A DNA stretch of 64,000 nucleotides from Bradyrhizobium sp. AZCC 2262. Lineage in GTDB: Bacteria > Pseudomonadota > Alphaproteobacteria > Rhizobiales > Xanthobacteraceae. Positions 8,582 through 17,808 of this stretch are shown here, piece after piece (the stretch's first letter is position 1; each line of letters begins with the position of its first letter). The position numbers were made by a program, and so were the translations under genes. Below the pieces are notes generated by a model that saw nothing but the letters and a program-made list of their open reading frames with translations, searched no databases and had not been told where the DNA came from. The stretch spans positions 4,030,001-4,094,000 of the forward strand of contig NZ_JAZHRT010000001.1 in NCBI RefSeq assembly GCF_036924535.1, given 5' to 3'.

Positions 8582-10495
8582 TCACTTCTTCTCTGGCGGA
8601 TTTTCCCTCAGGAAACGCTCGAGATCTTCCTGCACGGAATACGGCAGTGGGATCGGATCGCCCATGTGGTCGATCGCGCGGTCGAGGCAGAGGCGCACCA
8701 TGCGCGCGAGTTCGGCCTTGCGATATGGCTTGGTCAGCAGCAGCACGCCTTCGCCAAGACGCACGCTCGAATCGAACGCACCGAACGTGTTGCCCGAGGT
8801 GAAGAGCACCCGGAGCGGCCGGCGCAGTTCGGCGACCTTTTGCGCGAGCTGCCGGCCGTTCATGGCGCCGGGCATGATGATGTCGGTGAACAGAAGATCG
8901 AACACTACGCCGGAATTCACCAGTATGAGCGCCTCGGCCGCGTTGGAGGCGGTGATGACCCTGTAGCCGAGACTTTCAAGACGGCCGGTGACATGCGCCC
9001 GCACGACATCGTCATCCTCGACGCACAGGATGGTTTCCGATCCCCCGCGCAGCTCGTCATCTTCAGGCGGCGAGGCATCGCTGGCCGGGAGCACGTCCAA
9101 AGGCTCGAGGTCGGCCTTCGGCAGGTAGATGCGGAAACAGGCGCCCTCTCCCTCCTCGCCGTCGACCACGATGCCGCCGCCGGATTGTTTTGCAAATCCG
9201 AACACCATGCTGAGGCCAAGCCCCGTGCCGGTGCCGAACTGCTTGGTCGAAAAGAACGGCTCGAAAATCCTGTCGCGGATGGCAGCTGGAATGCCGGCGC
9301 CGCTATCGATGACCTCGATGGCGACGTAGTCGCCCGCGCCGAGATCGTCCACCTCCGCGTCGTGCGCATCGCGCGTGAAATTGCTCGTTCTGAACAGCAG
9401 CCTGCCGCCATCAGGCATGGCGTCGCGGGCGTTGATCGCGAGATTGACCAGCGCCGAGGTAAGCTGGCTGCGATCGACCAGCGCCGGCCAGGCTTGGTCG
9501 CTCAACGCCGTCCCGATCTCGATCCGCCTTCCGAGCGTCGGCGCCAGCAGCCTGACCACCTCCTCGATCAGGGCATTGACGTCGGTCTCGAGCGGCCGCA
9601 GCGGCTGCTTTCTGGCAAAGGCCAGCAGGTTCGCCGTGAGCTGGGATGCCCGGTCGGCGGCGTCATTGATCATCTTGGCGATCGACGTCAGCCCCGGATC
9701 GTGCTTGACACCGTCGGCCAGGATTTCGATCGTGCCCGTGATCACGGTGAGCATGTTGTTGAAGTCATGGGCGATGCCGCCGGTCAACTGCCCGACCGAT
9801 TCCATCTTCTGCGCCTGGAACAATTGTTCTTCGGCAGCGCGCTTTGCGGTGATGTCCCTGACGAAGGCGTTGATGATGTAACCTTCACCGCGGCGCAGCG
9901 CCGTCAGCGACACCTCGGCGAAGAATTCGCGTCCGTCCTTGTGCAGCAGCGGCGTCTCGTAACGCCCCCCGACCGCCTCGCCTTCGGCCTCGCTCAGGAA
10001 GCGGTCGACCCACTGCCGGTGCACGGGGCGCTGCGCTTCCGGAAAGACCAGCTCTTCCACGCTCCTGCCGACGGCCTCCGCACGCGTCCATCCCATCAAG
10101 GCCTCGGCGTGCGGGCTCCAGTTGAGGATGACGCAGGATTCGTCGGTCTGGACAAAGGCGTCGAGCGCGCTTTCGATGATGGCCTGCGCCATCCTCTCCC
10201 GATCGGCGAGCGCCTGATAGGCTCGCTCCTGCTCCGTCTTCCCGCAAACCAACGCGGCCTCCGGCGCCTTCGCGGCCGGGGGCGTCGGCCCGAGAAGAAA
10301 CCTTGCGCTAACGGCCGCAAGGCCAATCGCGAACGCGACCGCAACCACACCGCCGGCAAGTGCCGCGCTGACGGTCGCCGTCAAGGCGCGCGGCGCCGGC
10401 TCGGTCAGGAAATAAAAGGCGAATGCGCTCACGGCGCAGGACGTCACCACCACAAGCAAAACCATCGCCAGCGCGAGACGTCTTGATAGCGTCAT
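8582..10495 (-). CDS. Membrane-bound hybrid sensor histidine kinase (PAS-HisKA-HATPase-REC)
   Basis: A 637-residue kinase. Two membrane helices open the protein (about 7-30 and 40-68) with almost no periplasmic loop, so the signal is probably cytoplasmic or membrane-derived. A PAS domain (about 105-215) is followed by the phosphoacceptor helix GQLTGGIAHDFNNML, an HATPase domain (N-box NLAINARDAMPDGG, G-boxes DSGAGIP and GTGLGLSM) and a C-terminal receiver (ILCVEDDD, phosphoacceptor in LLFTDIIMPG). No separate response regulator is adjacent, so the output partner is unknown. Its closest family is the FixL-like hybrid kinases of rhizobia, but no heme-binding PAS signature is obvious. Confidence 0.9.
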   Translation of the reverse strand: MTLSRRLALAMVLLVVVTSCAVSAFAFYFLTEPAPRALTATVSAALAGGVVAVAFAIGLAAVSARFLLGPTPPAAKAPEAALVCGKTEQERAYQALADRERMAQAIIESALDAFVQTDESCVILNWSPHAEALMGWTRAEAVGRSVEELVFPEAQRPVHRQWVDRFLSEAEGEAVGGRYETPLLHKDGREFFAEVSLTALRRGEGYIINAFVRDITAKRAAEEQLFQAQKMESVGQLTGGIAHDFNNMLTVITGTIEILADGVKHDPGLTSIAKMINDAADRASQLTANLLAFARKQPLRPLETDVNALIEEVVRLLAPTLGRRIEIGTALSDQAWPALVDRSQLTSALVNLAINARDAMPDGGRLLFRTSNFTRDAHDAEVDDLGAGDYVAIEVIDSGAGIPAAIRDRIFEPFFSTKQFGTGTGLGLSMVFGFAKQSGGGIVVDGEEGEGACFRIYLPKADLEPLDVLPASDASPPEDDELRGGSETILCVEDDDVVRAHVTGRLESLGYRVITASNAAEALILVNSGVVFDLLFTDIIMPGAMNGRQLAQKVAELRRPLRVLFTSGNTFGAFDSSVRLGEGVLLLTKPYRKAELARMVRLCLDRAIDHMGDPIPLPYSVQEDLERFLRENPPEKK

Positions 10496-10692
10496 TGCCT
10501 CACCAGTCCGGAGATGGTGGATGCGCCCCGTTCAGGCCGGCAGTTGGGCCGGCTTCGGGACGTTGCTGCGGCTCCCCCGCTGCTTAGCCGACTTCGCGGA
10601 TGCGATGCCACCTTTTCCACTCCGTAAAAGTACGGAGAGTGCCGGATTCGGGACCCGCAGGCATCGTGACAACTCAAACGCCGCGGATCTTC

Positions 10693-11763
10693 TCAGACGC
10701 CGAAGAGTTTCGCGTAGCGCGCCTTGATCTCCTCGCTTTGCGCCTGCACCTGGGCGGGATCGGCCTTGAGCAGCTTCAGGCTCGAAAGCGGGACATGCTC
10801 GCCCTTCTCCTTGACCTGCCCGTGGAACGAGCGGTGGGCAAAGACATCCACCAGCAGCATCTGCTGGGCCTCGGCGCTGAAGAAGAAGCTCTGGAAAAGC
10901 CTTGCCGCATTTGGGTTTGGCGCACCGCGGAAAATGCCTGAGGGGACAATGATCAGCGGCGAGCCTTCGGCCGGATAGACCACTTCGACCGGTTTGCCCT
11001 GATCCTTCAGAAGCACCAGATTGTAATCGTTGCCGTCGGCCATGACGGCGCGTTCACCGAGCAGGATCTTCTTGGGCGGATCGGCGGCCGATTGCACCTG
11101 CATGATCTTCTGCCGCGCCAATTTTTCCAGATACGGCCAGCCCAGATCGCGCGCCAGCAGGAAGGTCGTCGTCAGGATGGCGCCGCTGTAGCCGGGATGG
11201 GCCTTGACCATCTTGCCTGTCCATTTCGGATCGAGCAGGTCGGCATAGCTTTTCGGCGCGTCCTCGCGCTTGACGAGGCTGGTGTTGTAGCCGATCGCTT
11301 CCGTCCAGGCACAGGCCGTCGCATACATGCCATCGGGATCGATCTGATCGGCCGGAAAGTGCCGGGCCACCTCGCCGGGAAGGTAAGGCGCCAGCCAGTC
11401 GTTCTTCTTCCATTCGAGATAATGCGCGGGATCGGTCGAGTTGGCGACGTCGACGGCCTTGATGCCACTGCCCTGCTCCTGCGCGATACGCTGGAAAATC
11501 CGCTCCGCGCCGGAACGCTCGACCCGCACGGCGATGCCGGGATATTTCGCCTCAAAGGTCCGCGCCAGGCGCTCGGCGGTAGTGAGTTCAAGCGCCGAAT
11601 AAAACGAAAGCTTGCCCTCCTTCTTCGCGGCCTCGATCAAGGCCGGCGTCACGTCCTCCGCCGGCGGCGCCGCCGCCTTCAGCGGCTCCGCAAACAAAAG
11701 ACCTGCAGCGGACGCCGTCGACGCCTTGAGCAGGTCGCGTCTCGACCATTTGCGGTCCCGCAT
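10693..11763 (-). CDS. Extracellular solute-binding protein of an ABC transporter (iron/putrescine type)
   Basis: A 356-residue periplasmic binding protein with a twin-arginine signal (SRRDLLKASTASAAGLLFAEP). The mature part resembles cluster D/family 1 binding proteins used for ferric iron, thiamine or polyamines (LIEAAKKEGKLSFYSALEL at the start, then the segments AYLPG, YNTSLV and DLLDPKWTGK). No permease or ATPase gene is near, so it is an orphan component and the ligand is unknown. A perfect 16-bp palindrome sits at the ribosome binding site region (11774-11789). Confidence 0.85.
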   Translation of the reverse strand: MRDRKWSRRDLLKASTASAAGLLFAEPLKAAAPPAEDVTPALIEAAKKEGKLSFYSALELTTAERLARTFEAKYPGIAVRVERSGAERIFQRIAQEQGSGIKAVDVANSTDPAHYLEWKKNDWLAPYLPGEVARHFPADQIDPDGMYATACAWTEAIGYNTSLVKREDAPKSYADLLDPKWTGKMVKAHPGYSGAILTTTFLLARDLGWPYLEKLARQKIMQVQSAADPPKKILLGERAVMADGNDYNLVLLKDQGKPVEVVYPAEGSPLIIVPSGIFRGAPNPNAARLFQSFFFSAEAQQMLLVDVFAHRSFHGQVKEKGEHVPLSSLKLLKADPAQVQAQSEEIKARYAKLFGV

Positions 11764-11773
11764 CGCATCCTCC

Positions 11774-11789
11774 CGGCCTTTTAAGGCCG
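11774..11789. other. Perfect palindrome in the leader of the solute-binding protein gene
   Basis: CGGCCTTTTAAGGCCG lies 11 nt upstream of the start codon and immediately upstream of GGGAGGAT. It could be an operator or an mRNA hairpin next to the ribosome binding site. Confidence 0.4.
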
Positions 11790-11923
11790 TTGACCGGCCA
11801 TGCTGTTGGGCAAGACGATAGCAGAAATGACGTGGCTCGTTCCAGCTTTCACGCGAATGGCGGGAGCAGCACCGTCAGCAAAGTTCGTAGCGACGCGTAA
11901 TGACGATTGAATGCGCCGCCGCC

Positions 11924-12694
11924 CTACGCCGCCTGCTTGTGCGCCTTCAGCGCCGCGCCGAATGCTTCGAACAGTTTTCGGTTGATCGGGTTGCGCTGCG
12001 GGTCGTACTCGGCGTGCCACTGCACACCGAGCGCAAAGCTCGCGGCGTCCGCGATCCGGATCGCCTCGATGGTGCCGTCTTCGGCGATGCCTTCGATCAC
12101 CACGCGCGCGCCGGGTTCGAGGATGCCCTGCCCGTGCAGCGAATTCACCCGGATGGTTTCGCAGCCGAGCAAGCTTGCAAACACGCCGCCGGGGGTGAGA
12201 TGGACGTCGTGACGGTCGGCGAACACGACCGTGGGGTCGGGATGGATTTCGCCGTTCTCCAGCCGCGGCATGCGGTGGTTCATGCGGCCGGGGATCTCGC
12301 GGATTTCCGGGTGCAGCGACCCGCCGAAGGCGACGTTCATCTCCTGCAGGCCGCGGCAGATGCCGAAGATCGGCACGCCGCGGGCAACGCAGGCCTCCGT
12401 CAGCGCCAGCGCAACGTCGTCGCGATGGATATCGTAGGGCTCGTGCCTCTCGTGCGGCTCAGTCTTGAAGCGCGTCGGGTGCACATTGGCCCGCGCCCCC
12501 GTCAGCACGACGCCGTCGACGACGTCGAGAAGCGCGCCGATGTCGGTAATCTCGGGCGAGCCCGCAAACATCAGCGGCAGCGCCCCCGCTACGTCGGTGA
12601 TCGCGCGCAAGTTGCGCTCTCCGACCATCTGGGTCTGGAAACGATTTTCGACGCGATGGGCGTTCGCGATCACACCGACCACGGGCCGTCTCAT
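11924..12694 (-). CDS. Gamma-glutamyl-gamma-aminobutyrate hydrolase family protein (class I amidotransferase-like, peptidase C26)
   Basis: A 256-residue cytoplasmic hydrolase related to PuuD, which cleaves the gamma-glutamyl bond of gamma-Glu-GABA in putrescine breakdown. The nucleophile elbow GICRGLQ places Cys113, and the second half of the triad is His227/Glu229 in VQWHAEYDP. The N-terminus MRRPVVGVIAN is typical. Other puu genes are absent nearby, so the exact substrate is uncertain. The adjacent polyamine-type binding protein is suggestive but not proof of a shared pathway. Confidence 0.87.
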   Translation of the reverse strand: MRRPVVGVIANAHRVENRFQTQMVGERNLRAITDVAGALPLMFAGSPEITDIGALLDVVDGVVLTGARANVHPTRFKTEPHERHEPYDIHRDDVALALTEACVARGVPIFGICRGLQEMNVAFGGSLHPEIREIPGRMNHRMPRLENGEIHPDPTVVFADRHDVHLTPGGVFASLLGCETIRVNSLHGQGILEPGARVVIEGIAEDGTIEAIRIADAASFALGVQWHAEYDPQRNPINRKLFEAFGAALKAHKQAA

Positions 12695-12817
12695 CGCAAA
12701 AATTCCGCTGTCATCGTACTGTGCAAGAATCTTCTAGGGTAAGCCATGTTCGCGGAAGATAATGCCTGCAGCCCGGCGGCGGATCAACATCCGCAGAGCA
12801 GCAGCGGAGCTGCCCTG

Positions 12818-13513
12818 CTATTTTCGCGTGAAAGCCTCCCGGGCGTCGATACCGTCGGCCCCGGGCAAGCCGGCCGCCCGGAGCGCGGTGGCAGCCGAAT
12901 CGTCCGCCCCGTTCAGCCACGGCAATTTCGCCTGGATTCCCCGCGTCACCGCCTCGCCCAGCGCGCCGCCGAAATCGAGCGGCCAGTATCCGTTCGGCAC
13001 CACTTCGACCGATATCCCCTGCAGGCGATACCCCTTGCCGAGCACCGCTTCAGCATCGTCGGGCAGCACGACCCGCGCGGTGCCGGGCATGGCCTGATCG
13101 GCAAAGCTCACGAGGACCGGGATCAGCTCACCCTTCACCAGCACGACGCCGGTCAACCGGCTCATCTCGCTGAACGGCACGCGCTTGCCGGTCGCCGCCA
13201 GATAGGCCCGCAAGGCGACGTAGTTCATGTCATCAAGAACAAGATTCTTGTCGACATGCGCCAGCAGCGCGACGAGGTTCTTGCCCTGCCCGAGATCGAC
13301 GAAAATTGCGTCGCCCAACGTGCGGGTCTGGCCGCGGCGGGTGTAGCTGCGATCGGGATGGACGGCCATCACGCCAGAGGCCGATTTGCGTCCCTCCGGC
13401 GTCTCGACCTCGACCGTCAGGCGATATTTGTGGGCAGGCCGGTTGATTCTGATCTGGTCGCCGATCACCAGCGCTGCCAGCAGCGCAAGCGGGCCGAACC
13501 ATTTGAAATTCAT
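12818..13513 (-). CDS. Hypothetical exported or membrane-anchored protein
   Basis: A 231-residue protein of unknown function. An N-terminal hydrophobic segment (FKWFGPLALLAALVIGDQI) is a signal or anchor. The remainder is a soluble, probably periplasmic beta-rich domain (KYRLTVEVETPEGRKSASGV, then RTLGDAIFVDLGQGKNLVALL). I chose ATG 13513 because GAGGATGAG is directly upstream; an upstream ATG at 13546 would add 11 residues. I considered a retropepsin fold but saw no DTG motif. It is divergent from the AI-2E family permease gene. Confidence 0.65.
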   Translation of the reverse strand: MNFKWFGPLALLAALVIGDQIRINRPAHKYRLTVEVETPEGRKSASGVMAVHPDRSYTRRGQTRTLGDAIFVDLGQGKNLVALLAHVDKNLVLDDMNYVALRAYLAATGKRVPFSEMSRLTGVVLVKGELIPVLVSFADQAMPGTARVVLPDDAEAVLGKGYRLQGISVEVVPNGYWPLDFGGALGEAVTRGIQAKLPWLNGADDSAATALRAAGLPGADGIDAREAFTRK

Positions 13514-13659
13514 CTCATCCTCACCGGCCCGCAATATCAGATTCATGTCCGGCTTGGCATGCCGGATGCGGCAGCGTCAAACCGGCGCGTGCGCTCCCGC
13601 TTGATCCCGGCGGCGTTTTGGCGAAAGACTGGCTGGATATTCTGCGAGAAGGAATCAAC

Positions 13660-14778
13660 GTGACAGGTCCCGCTGACAATCGCCTTCAGGCTCGCAACGA
13701 TCTGGCGTGGGCGATATCGGTCGGCGGCATCGGAATCGTGCTGTTCACCGCCCTGCTCGCGTTCACCTGGCAGTTCGCCGCGACGCTGTTTCTGATATTT
13801 TCCGGCGTCCTGCTCGGCGTCGCCCTCAACGCCATGAGCAACCTGCTCGGGCGCGTGGTGCGGCTTCCCCATGCGCTGCGGCTCGCAGTGGTGTGCCTCG
13901 TGGTCGCCGGCATGCTGTCGGGCATTGTCTTTCTCGGCGGCACCACGATCGCCCAGCAGACGACGGCGTTGAGCAACACGCTCAAGTCGCAACTCGTCAA
14001 CGTCAAGGGCTTTCTGGAAAGGAACGGTATCGACACCGGCTTTTTCGATTTCGGCAGCCTGTCTTCGTCATCGGACGATTCCGCGCCGGCGGCCTCCAGC
14101 GCGACGCCCCACACGCTTCCGAGCGCCGGCACGATCGCGGCCAGCGGCGGCGCCATCTTCAGCCAGAGCCTGAAACTGATTCTGGGCACCGCCAGCGCGG
14201 TCGGAAACTTCTTCATCGTGCTATTTCTGGGGATAGCCTTTGCGACCCAGCCAAGCGTCTACCGCGACGGACTGCTGTTCATGGCGCCGGTCAATCACCG
14301 CGCGCGAGCCACAGCGATCGTCGATCGGATCGGCGAGACGCTGGAACGCTGGCTGATCGCGCAGATCATCACCATGGTCGCGGTGTTTCTGGTGACCTGG
14401 ATCGGGTTGTCGATCATCGGCATCCAGAGTTCGTTCATCCTGGGCATCCAGGCAGGACTGCTCGCCTTCATCCCGACGGTCGGCGCGATCCTCGGCGGCC
14501 TGATCGTGGTGCTGGCGAGCCTCGCCTCCGGGTGGGTCGCAGCCCTCTCCGCCTTCATCCTGTTTCTTGGCGTACACGCGCTGGAAAGCTACGTACTGAC
14601 CCCGATCATCCAGCGCCAGGCGCTGGATATTCCACCCGCCACGCTGTTTGCCTTCCAGATCCTGCTCGGCGTCGTGTTCGGCATCTGGGGACTGGCGCTC
14701 GCGCTGCCGCTGATGGCGATCGCCAAGGTGATGATCGATCATTTCAAGACGGAAGCGGTGCCGGCAGCGATGGCTTAG
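13660..14778 (+). CDS. AI-2E family transporter (PerM-like permease)
   Basis: A 372-residue polytopic membrane protein of the AI-2E/PerM family, with about seven to eight hydrophobic helices. Two N-terminal helices precede a central polar domain of about 90 residues, and the conserved C-terminal block is LLAFIPTVGAILGGLIVVLA, followed by VLTPIIQRQALDIPPATL. Substrates of family members vary and are mostly unknown. I chose GTG 13660 because AGAAGGAA lies 6 nt upstream; a TTG at 13618 would add 14 residues without a ribosome binding site. Confidence 0.85.
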   Translation: MTGPADNRLQARNDLAWAISVGGIGIVLFTALLAFTWQFAATLFLIFSGVLLGVALNAMSNLLGRVVRLPHALRLAVVCLVVAGMLSGIVFLGGTTIAQQTTALSNTLKSQLVNVKGFLERNGIDTGFFDFGSLSSSSDDSAPAASSATPHTLPSAGTIAASGGAIFSQSLKLILGTASAVGNFFIVLFLGIAFATQPSVYRDGLLFMAPVNHRARATAIVDRIGETLERWLIAQIITMVAVFLVTWIGLSIIGIQSSFILGIQAGLLAFIPTVGAILGGLIVVLASLASGWVAALSAFILFLGVHALESYVLTPIIQRQALDIPPATLFAFQILLGVVFGIWGLALALPLMAIAKVMIDHFKTEAVPAAMA

Positions 14779-14782
14779 AAAT

Positions 14783-15085
14783 TCAGCCCACCGTGGTCAG
14801 CACCGTCTCGGTGTGTTCGACCTCGGGGGGTGCCGCAAAATACTGCCCGACCAGCGCGCGCCAGGCGGTGAAATCTTCCGAGCCGCGGAAATCCACCGTG
14901 TGGTTTTCCAGCGTTTCCCACTGCGCCATCAGCCGGTAGCGCTGCGGCTTCTCGATCGATTTGTGCAGCTCAAAGCCCTTGCCGCCCTTGGCGCGCAGGA
15001 ACAGCGGACGCGCCTTGGCAACCGCAGCCTCGAAATCCTTCTCGGTGCCGGGCTTGACGTCGATTTGTGCGATTTCGGTGATCAT
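14783..15085 (-). CDS. Antibiotic biosynthesis monooxygenase (ABM) domain protein
   Basis: A 100-residue single-domain ferredoxin-like protein of the ABM/DUF family (MITEIAQIDVKPGTEKDFEA, YRLMAQWETLENHTVDFRGS, FTAWRALVGQYFAAPPEVEH). Members form dimers and include cofactor-free monooxygenases and heme-degrading enzymes. The heme-binding asparagine context of IsdG is not evident, so a general stress or small-molecule oxygenase role is more likely. It is convergent with the permease gene, with 4 bp between stops. Confidence 0.8.
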   Translation of the reverse strand: MITEIAQIDVKPGTEKDFEAAVAKARPLFLRAKGGKGFELHKSIEKPQRYRLMAQWETLENHTVDFRGSEDFTAWRALVGQYFAAPPEVEHTETVLTTVG

Positions 15086-15233
15086 CTGGGGTCCGCCTCC
15101 TCGTGGGGATTGGCGTGTCTAGCCCAGCCGTTCAAAAAGCAAAAGGCTGATGCAACACACATCCGTTGCTGCGACGCACGCGCATCACGCATGACGAAAT
15201 TACGCGAGCGACATGCTCTCGCCTCAACCCTGG

Positions 15234-15255
15234 TTTGGTGTAGGATTGCACCAAA
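15234..15255. promoter_or_regulatory. Interrupted palindrome upstream of the cytochrome-domain gene
   Basis: TTTGGTG and CACCAAA are perfect 7-bp arms around an 8-bp spacer, ending 37 nt before the start codon at 15293. The position suggests an operator; the regulator is unknown. Confidence 0.45.
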
Positions 15256-15292
15256 TAACGAGCGACAAGCTCATGGGCACGGGAGAGAAACG

Positions 15293-17443
15293 ATGAATCT
15301 CGGTCGGATCCTGTTCTCTTTCACCCTGGCTGCAGCGAGCGTACTCAGCGTGACGGCGGGACCGTTGCATGCGCAGCAGCCGGCGACGGTCGCAATCGAC
15401 AATGATGACATCGGCGGCGTGGTAGCCGGACCCAACGGCCCGGAAGCCGGCGTCTGGGTGATCGCGGAGACCACCGAGTTGCCGACGAAATTCGCCAAGA
15501 TCGTCGTTACCGACGATCGGGGACGCTACGTGATCCCCGACCTGCCAACGAACGTGAACTACGCCATCTGGGTGCGCGGCTACGGGCTGGTGGATTCACC
15601 CAAGCTACGCGCCAAGCCCGGCCAGCAGGTCAATCTCACGGCGGTGCCGGCGCCGAACGAGGCGGCGGCAGCTCATTATTACTCGGCGATCTACTGGTAC
15701 ACGATGATGAAAATGCCGCCGGCAAAGGATTTCGGCGGCAGCACCGAGATTCCGAAGGAGATCACGCAGGACATCTGGCGTCAGCGGATGAACAATGTCG
15801 ACTGCATCGGCTGCCATCAGCTGGGCCAGGAATCCACGCGCACGATCCCGGGCGCGTTCGGCGAATTCAAATCGGGCGAGGAAGCCTGGATGCGCCGCGT
15901 CTCCTCAGGCCAGACCGGGGAATGGATGACAAATCGGCTCGCCGGCCAACTCGGCGGCGTGCCGTTCAAATATTTCGGCGACTGGACCGACCGGGTCGCC
16001 AAGGGCGAGTTGCCGAAGTCCAAACCGCCGCGGCCGGCAGGCATCGAACGCAACGTCGTCATCTCGTCGTGGGAATGGGCGACCGAGAAGCATTTCGTGC
16101 ACGATCTGATTTCCTCAGACCGACGCTATCCGACTGTCAACGCCTACGGCCCGCTGTTTGGCGCCAACGAATACTCGTCCGACGACATGCCGATCCTCGA
16201 TCCCAAGACGCACAAGGTGACGTTCTCGAAAATGCCGGTTGCTGACCCCAATGCGCCGGAATCGTTCGGTCCTCCGCTCCATGGCACCGCCGTGCTCAAT
16301 CCGGTCAGCCCATCGGCCTATTGGGGTGAAGAGAAGATCTGGAGCCAGCGGGCCAACAATCACAACAGCATGTTCGACAAGAAGGGCCGCGTGTGGCTGG
16401 CGGCGGCGGTGCGCGGCATCGAAAATCCGGTTTACTGCCGCAAGGGGTCGGATCATCCGTCGGCCAAGGCCTTCCCGCTGGAACGCTCGGGCCGGCAGGT
16501 GACGGTGTTCGATCCCAAAACCCAGAAATACAGCTTCATCGATACCTGCTTCGGCACCCATCACCCGCAATTCGGCTACGACGCCGACGATACGCTTTGG
16601 GTCTCGGGGACCGGCCCCGTCGCCGGCTGGGTCAACACCAAGCTATGGGACGAGACCGGCGATGCTGTCAAAGCGCAGGGCTGGGCGCCGTTCGTTCTCG
16701 ATACCAACGGCAATGGCAAGGTCGACGAATACACCGAGCCGGGCGCGCCGGCGCAGGCCGACAAGGACATGCGGGTCGCCGGCTCAGGCCCCTACGCCGT
16801 GATGCCGCATCCGACCGACGGTTCGGTCTGGTACACCGTCAACGTGTTCGTCGGCCAACCCGGCTTCATGCGCTTCGATCCCAAGACCAAACTGTCGGAG
16901 TTTTATGCCATTCCGAAGGAAGGCATCGGCGTTCGCGGCGGCGACATCGACAAGAACGGCGTCCTCTGGGGCTCGGGCTCGAACGGCAGCCTGATCCGCT
17001 TCGATCGCAGCAAATGCAAGAACCCGCCGAATGGCCCGAGCGCGACCGGCAACCACTGCCCGGAGGGCTTCTCCTACTTCAAATATCCGGGCCCCGGCTT
17101 CGAAGGGTTCGAGAGTTCGAGCGCCGAGGCGAGCTACTACACCTGGGTCGATCACCACAACACGGTCGGCCTCGGCGAAAACATTCCGATCTCCACAGCC
17201 AACCTCAACGACGGCTTCGTCGCCTTCAAGGACGGGCAGATGGTGATGCTGCGCATCCCCTATCCGCTCGGCTTCTTTGCCAAGGGCCTCGACGGGCGAA
17301 TTGACGATCCGGGCGCGGGCTGGAAAGGCCGCGGGCTGTGGAGTTCAAGCGGTGATCGCACACCCTGGCTCATGGAAGGCGGCAAGGGCTCAAAGCCGCG
17401 GGCGGTGCATATTCAGGTACGCCCGGACCCGTTGGCGAAGTAA
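15293..17443 (+). CDS. Secreted c-type cytochrome with carboxypeptidase-regulatory-like domain
   Basis: A 716-residue periplasmic protein. A cleavable signal (about 1-24, ending AGPLHAQ) is followed by a transthyretin-like/carboxypeptidase regulatory domain (about 36-115, GPEAGVWVIAETTELP), then a single heme c site CIGCH (about residue 170) and a large region of repeated beta-propeller character reminiscent of virginiamycin-lyase/NHL proteins (DKKGRVWLAAAV, DADDTLWVSG, DKNGVLWGSGSNGSLIRFD). This suggests a periplasmic redox enzyme with a heme electron relay, but the substrate is unknown. ATG 15293 follows GGGAGAG. No obvious redox partner is adjacent. Confidence 0.82.
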   Translation: MNLGRILFSFTLAAASVLSVTAGPLHAQQPATVAIDNDDIGGVVAGPNGPEAGVWVIAETTELPTKFAKIVVTDDRGRYVIPDLPTNVNYAIWVRGYGLVDSPKLRAKPGQQVNLTAVPAPNEAAAAHYYSAIYWYTMMKMPPAKDFGGSTEIPKEITQDIWRQRMNNVDCIGCHQLGQESTRTIPGAFGEFKSGEEAWMRRVSSGQTGEWMTNRLAGQLGGVPFKYFGDWTDRVAKGELPKSKPPRPAGIERNVVISSWEWATEKHFVHDLISSDRRYPTVNAYGPLFGANEYSSDDMPILDPKTHKVTFSKMPVADPNAPESFGPPLHGTAVLNPVSPSAYWGEEKIWSQRANNHNSMFDKKGRVWLAAAVRGIENPVYCRKGSDHPSAKAFPLERSGRQVTVFDPKTQKYSFIDTCFGTHHPQFGYDADDTLWVSGTGPVAGWVNTKLWDETGDAVKAQGWAPFVLDTNGNGKVDEYTEPGAPAQADKDMRVAGSGPYAVMPHPTDGSVWYTVNVFVGQPGFMRFDPKTKLSEFYAIPKEGIGVRGGDIDKNGVLWGSGSNGSLIRFDRSKCKNPPNGPSATGNHCPEGFSYFKYPGPGFEGFESSSAEASYYTWVDHHNTVGLGENIPISTANLNDGFVAFKDGQMVMLRIPYPLGFFAKGLDGRIDDPGAGWKGRGLWSSSGDRTPWLMEGGKGSKPRAVHIQVRPDPLAK

Positions 17444-17453
17444 GGGATCACAC

Positions 17454-17690
17454 CTAGCCGAACAGCAGCACCGTGCCGGCGATCATCAGCGCACAGCCGA
17501 CGAACAGGATGGCAGGCCAGCGCGCTCTGCACTGATCATAACGCCCCTGCGCACGACGCTCGGTGATGAGCGCCATCTCGAATTCTTCCGAGGTCGAGAA
17601 CATGCAGCCAAAACCGCCGCGAGCCGAGGCTTCTGCCGCTTCGAGCGACGTCAGGGCAGCCTGCGGGCTTGGTCTGCGAGGGGAATTCAT
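17454..17690 (-). CDS. Small hypothetical protein with C-terminal membrane helix
   Basis: A 78-residue protein whose last 22 residues form a membrane helix (ILFVGCALMIAGTVLLF), preceded by a soluble charged segment with SEEFEMALITERRAQGRYDQ. No function is recognised. No convincing ribosome binding site precedes ATG 17690, so it could be spurious, but the tail-anchored pattern and the intact frame in an otherwise empty gap support it. Confidence 0.5.
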   Translation of the reverse strand: MNSPRRPSPQAALTSLEAAEASARGGFGCMFSTSEEFEMALITERRAQGRYDQCRARWPAILFVGCALMIAGTVLLFG

Positions 17691-17808
17691 GGCGAAGATG
17701 ATATGGACGGAATGGTAAACGCGAGGTTACCGCGCGCGCCATACCACGGAGAACGATCTAAAGTGTTGGATCACTCGCCTGAGATATCGCCTTGTTTGAG
17801 CAGGACGT

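Noticed and set aside
8528..10486. 652-codon plus-strand frame opposite the histidine kinase
   Set aside because: It is antisense to a complete kinase with all motifs; composition is typical of a shadow frame.
12818..13513. Retropepsin-like aspartic protease
   Set aside because: No DTG or DSG motif in the sequence.
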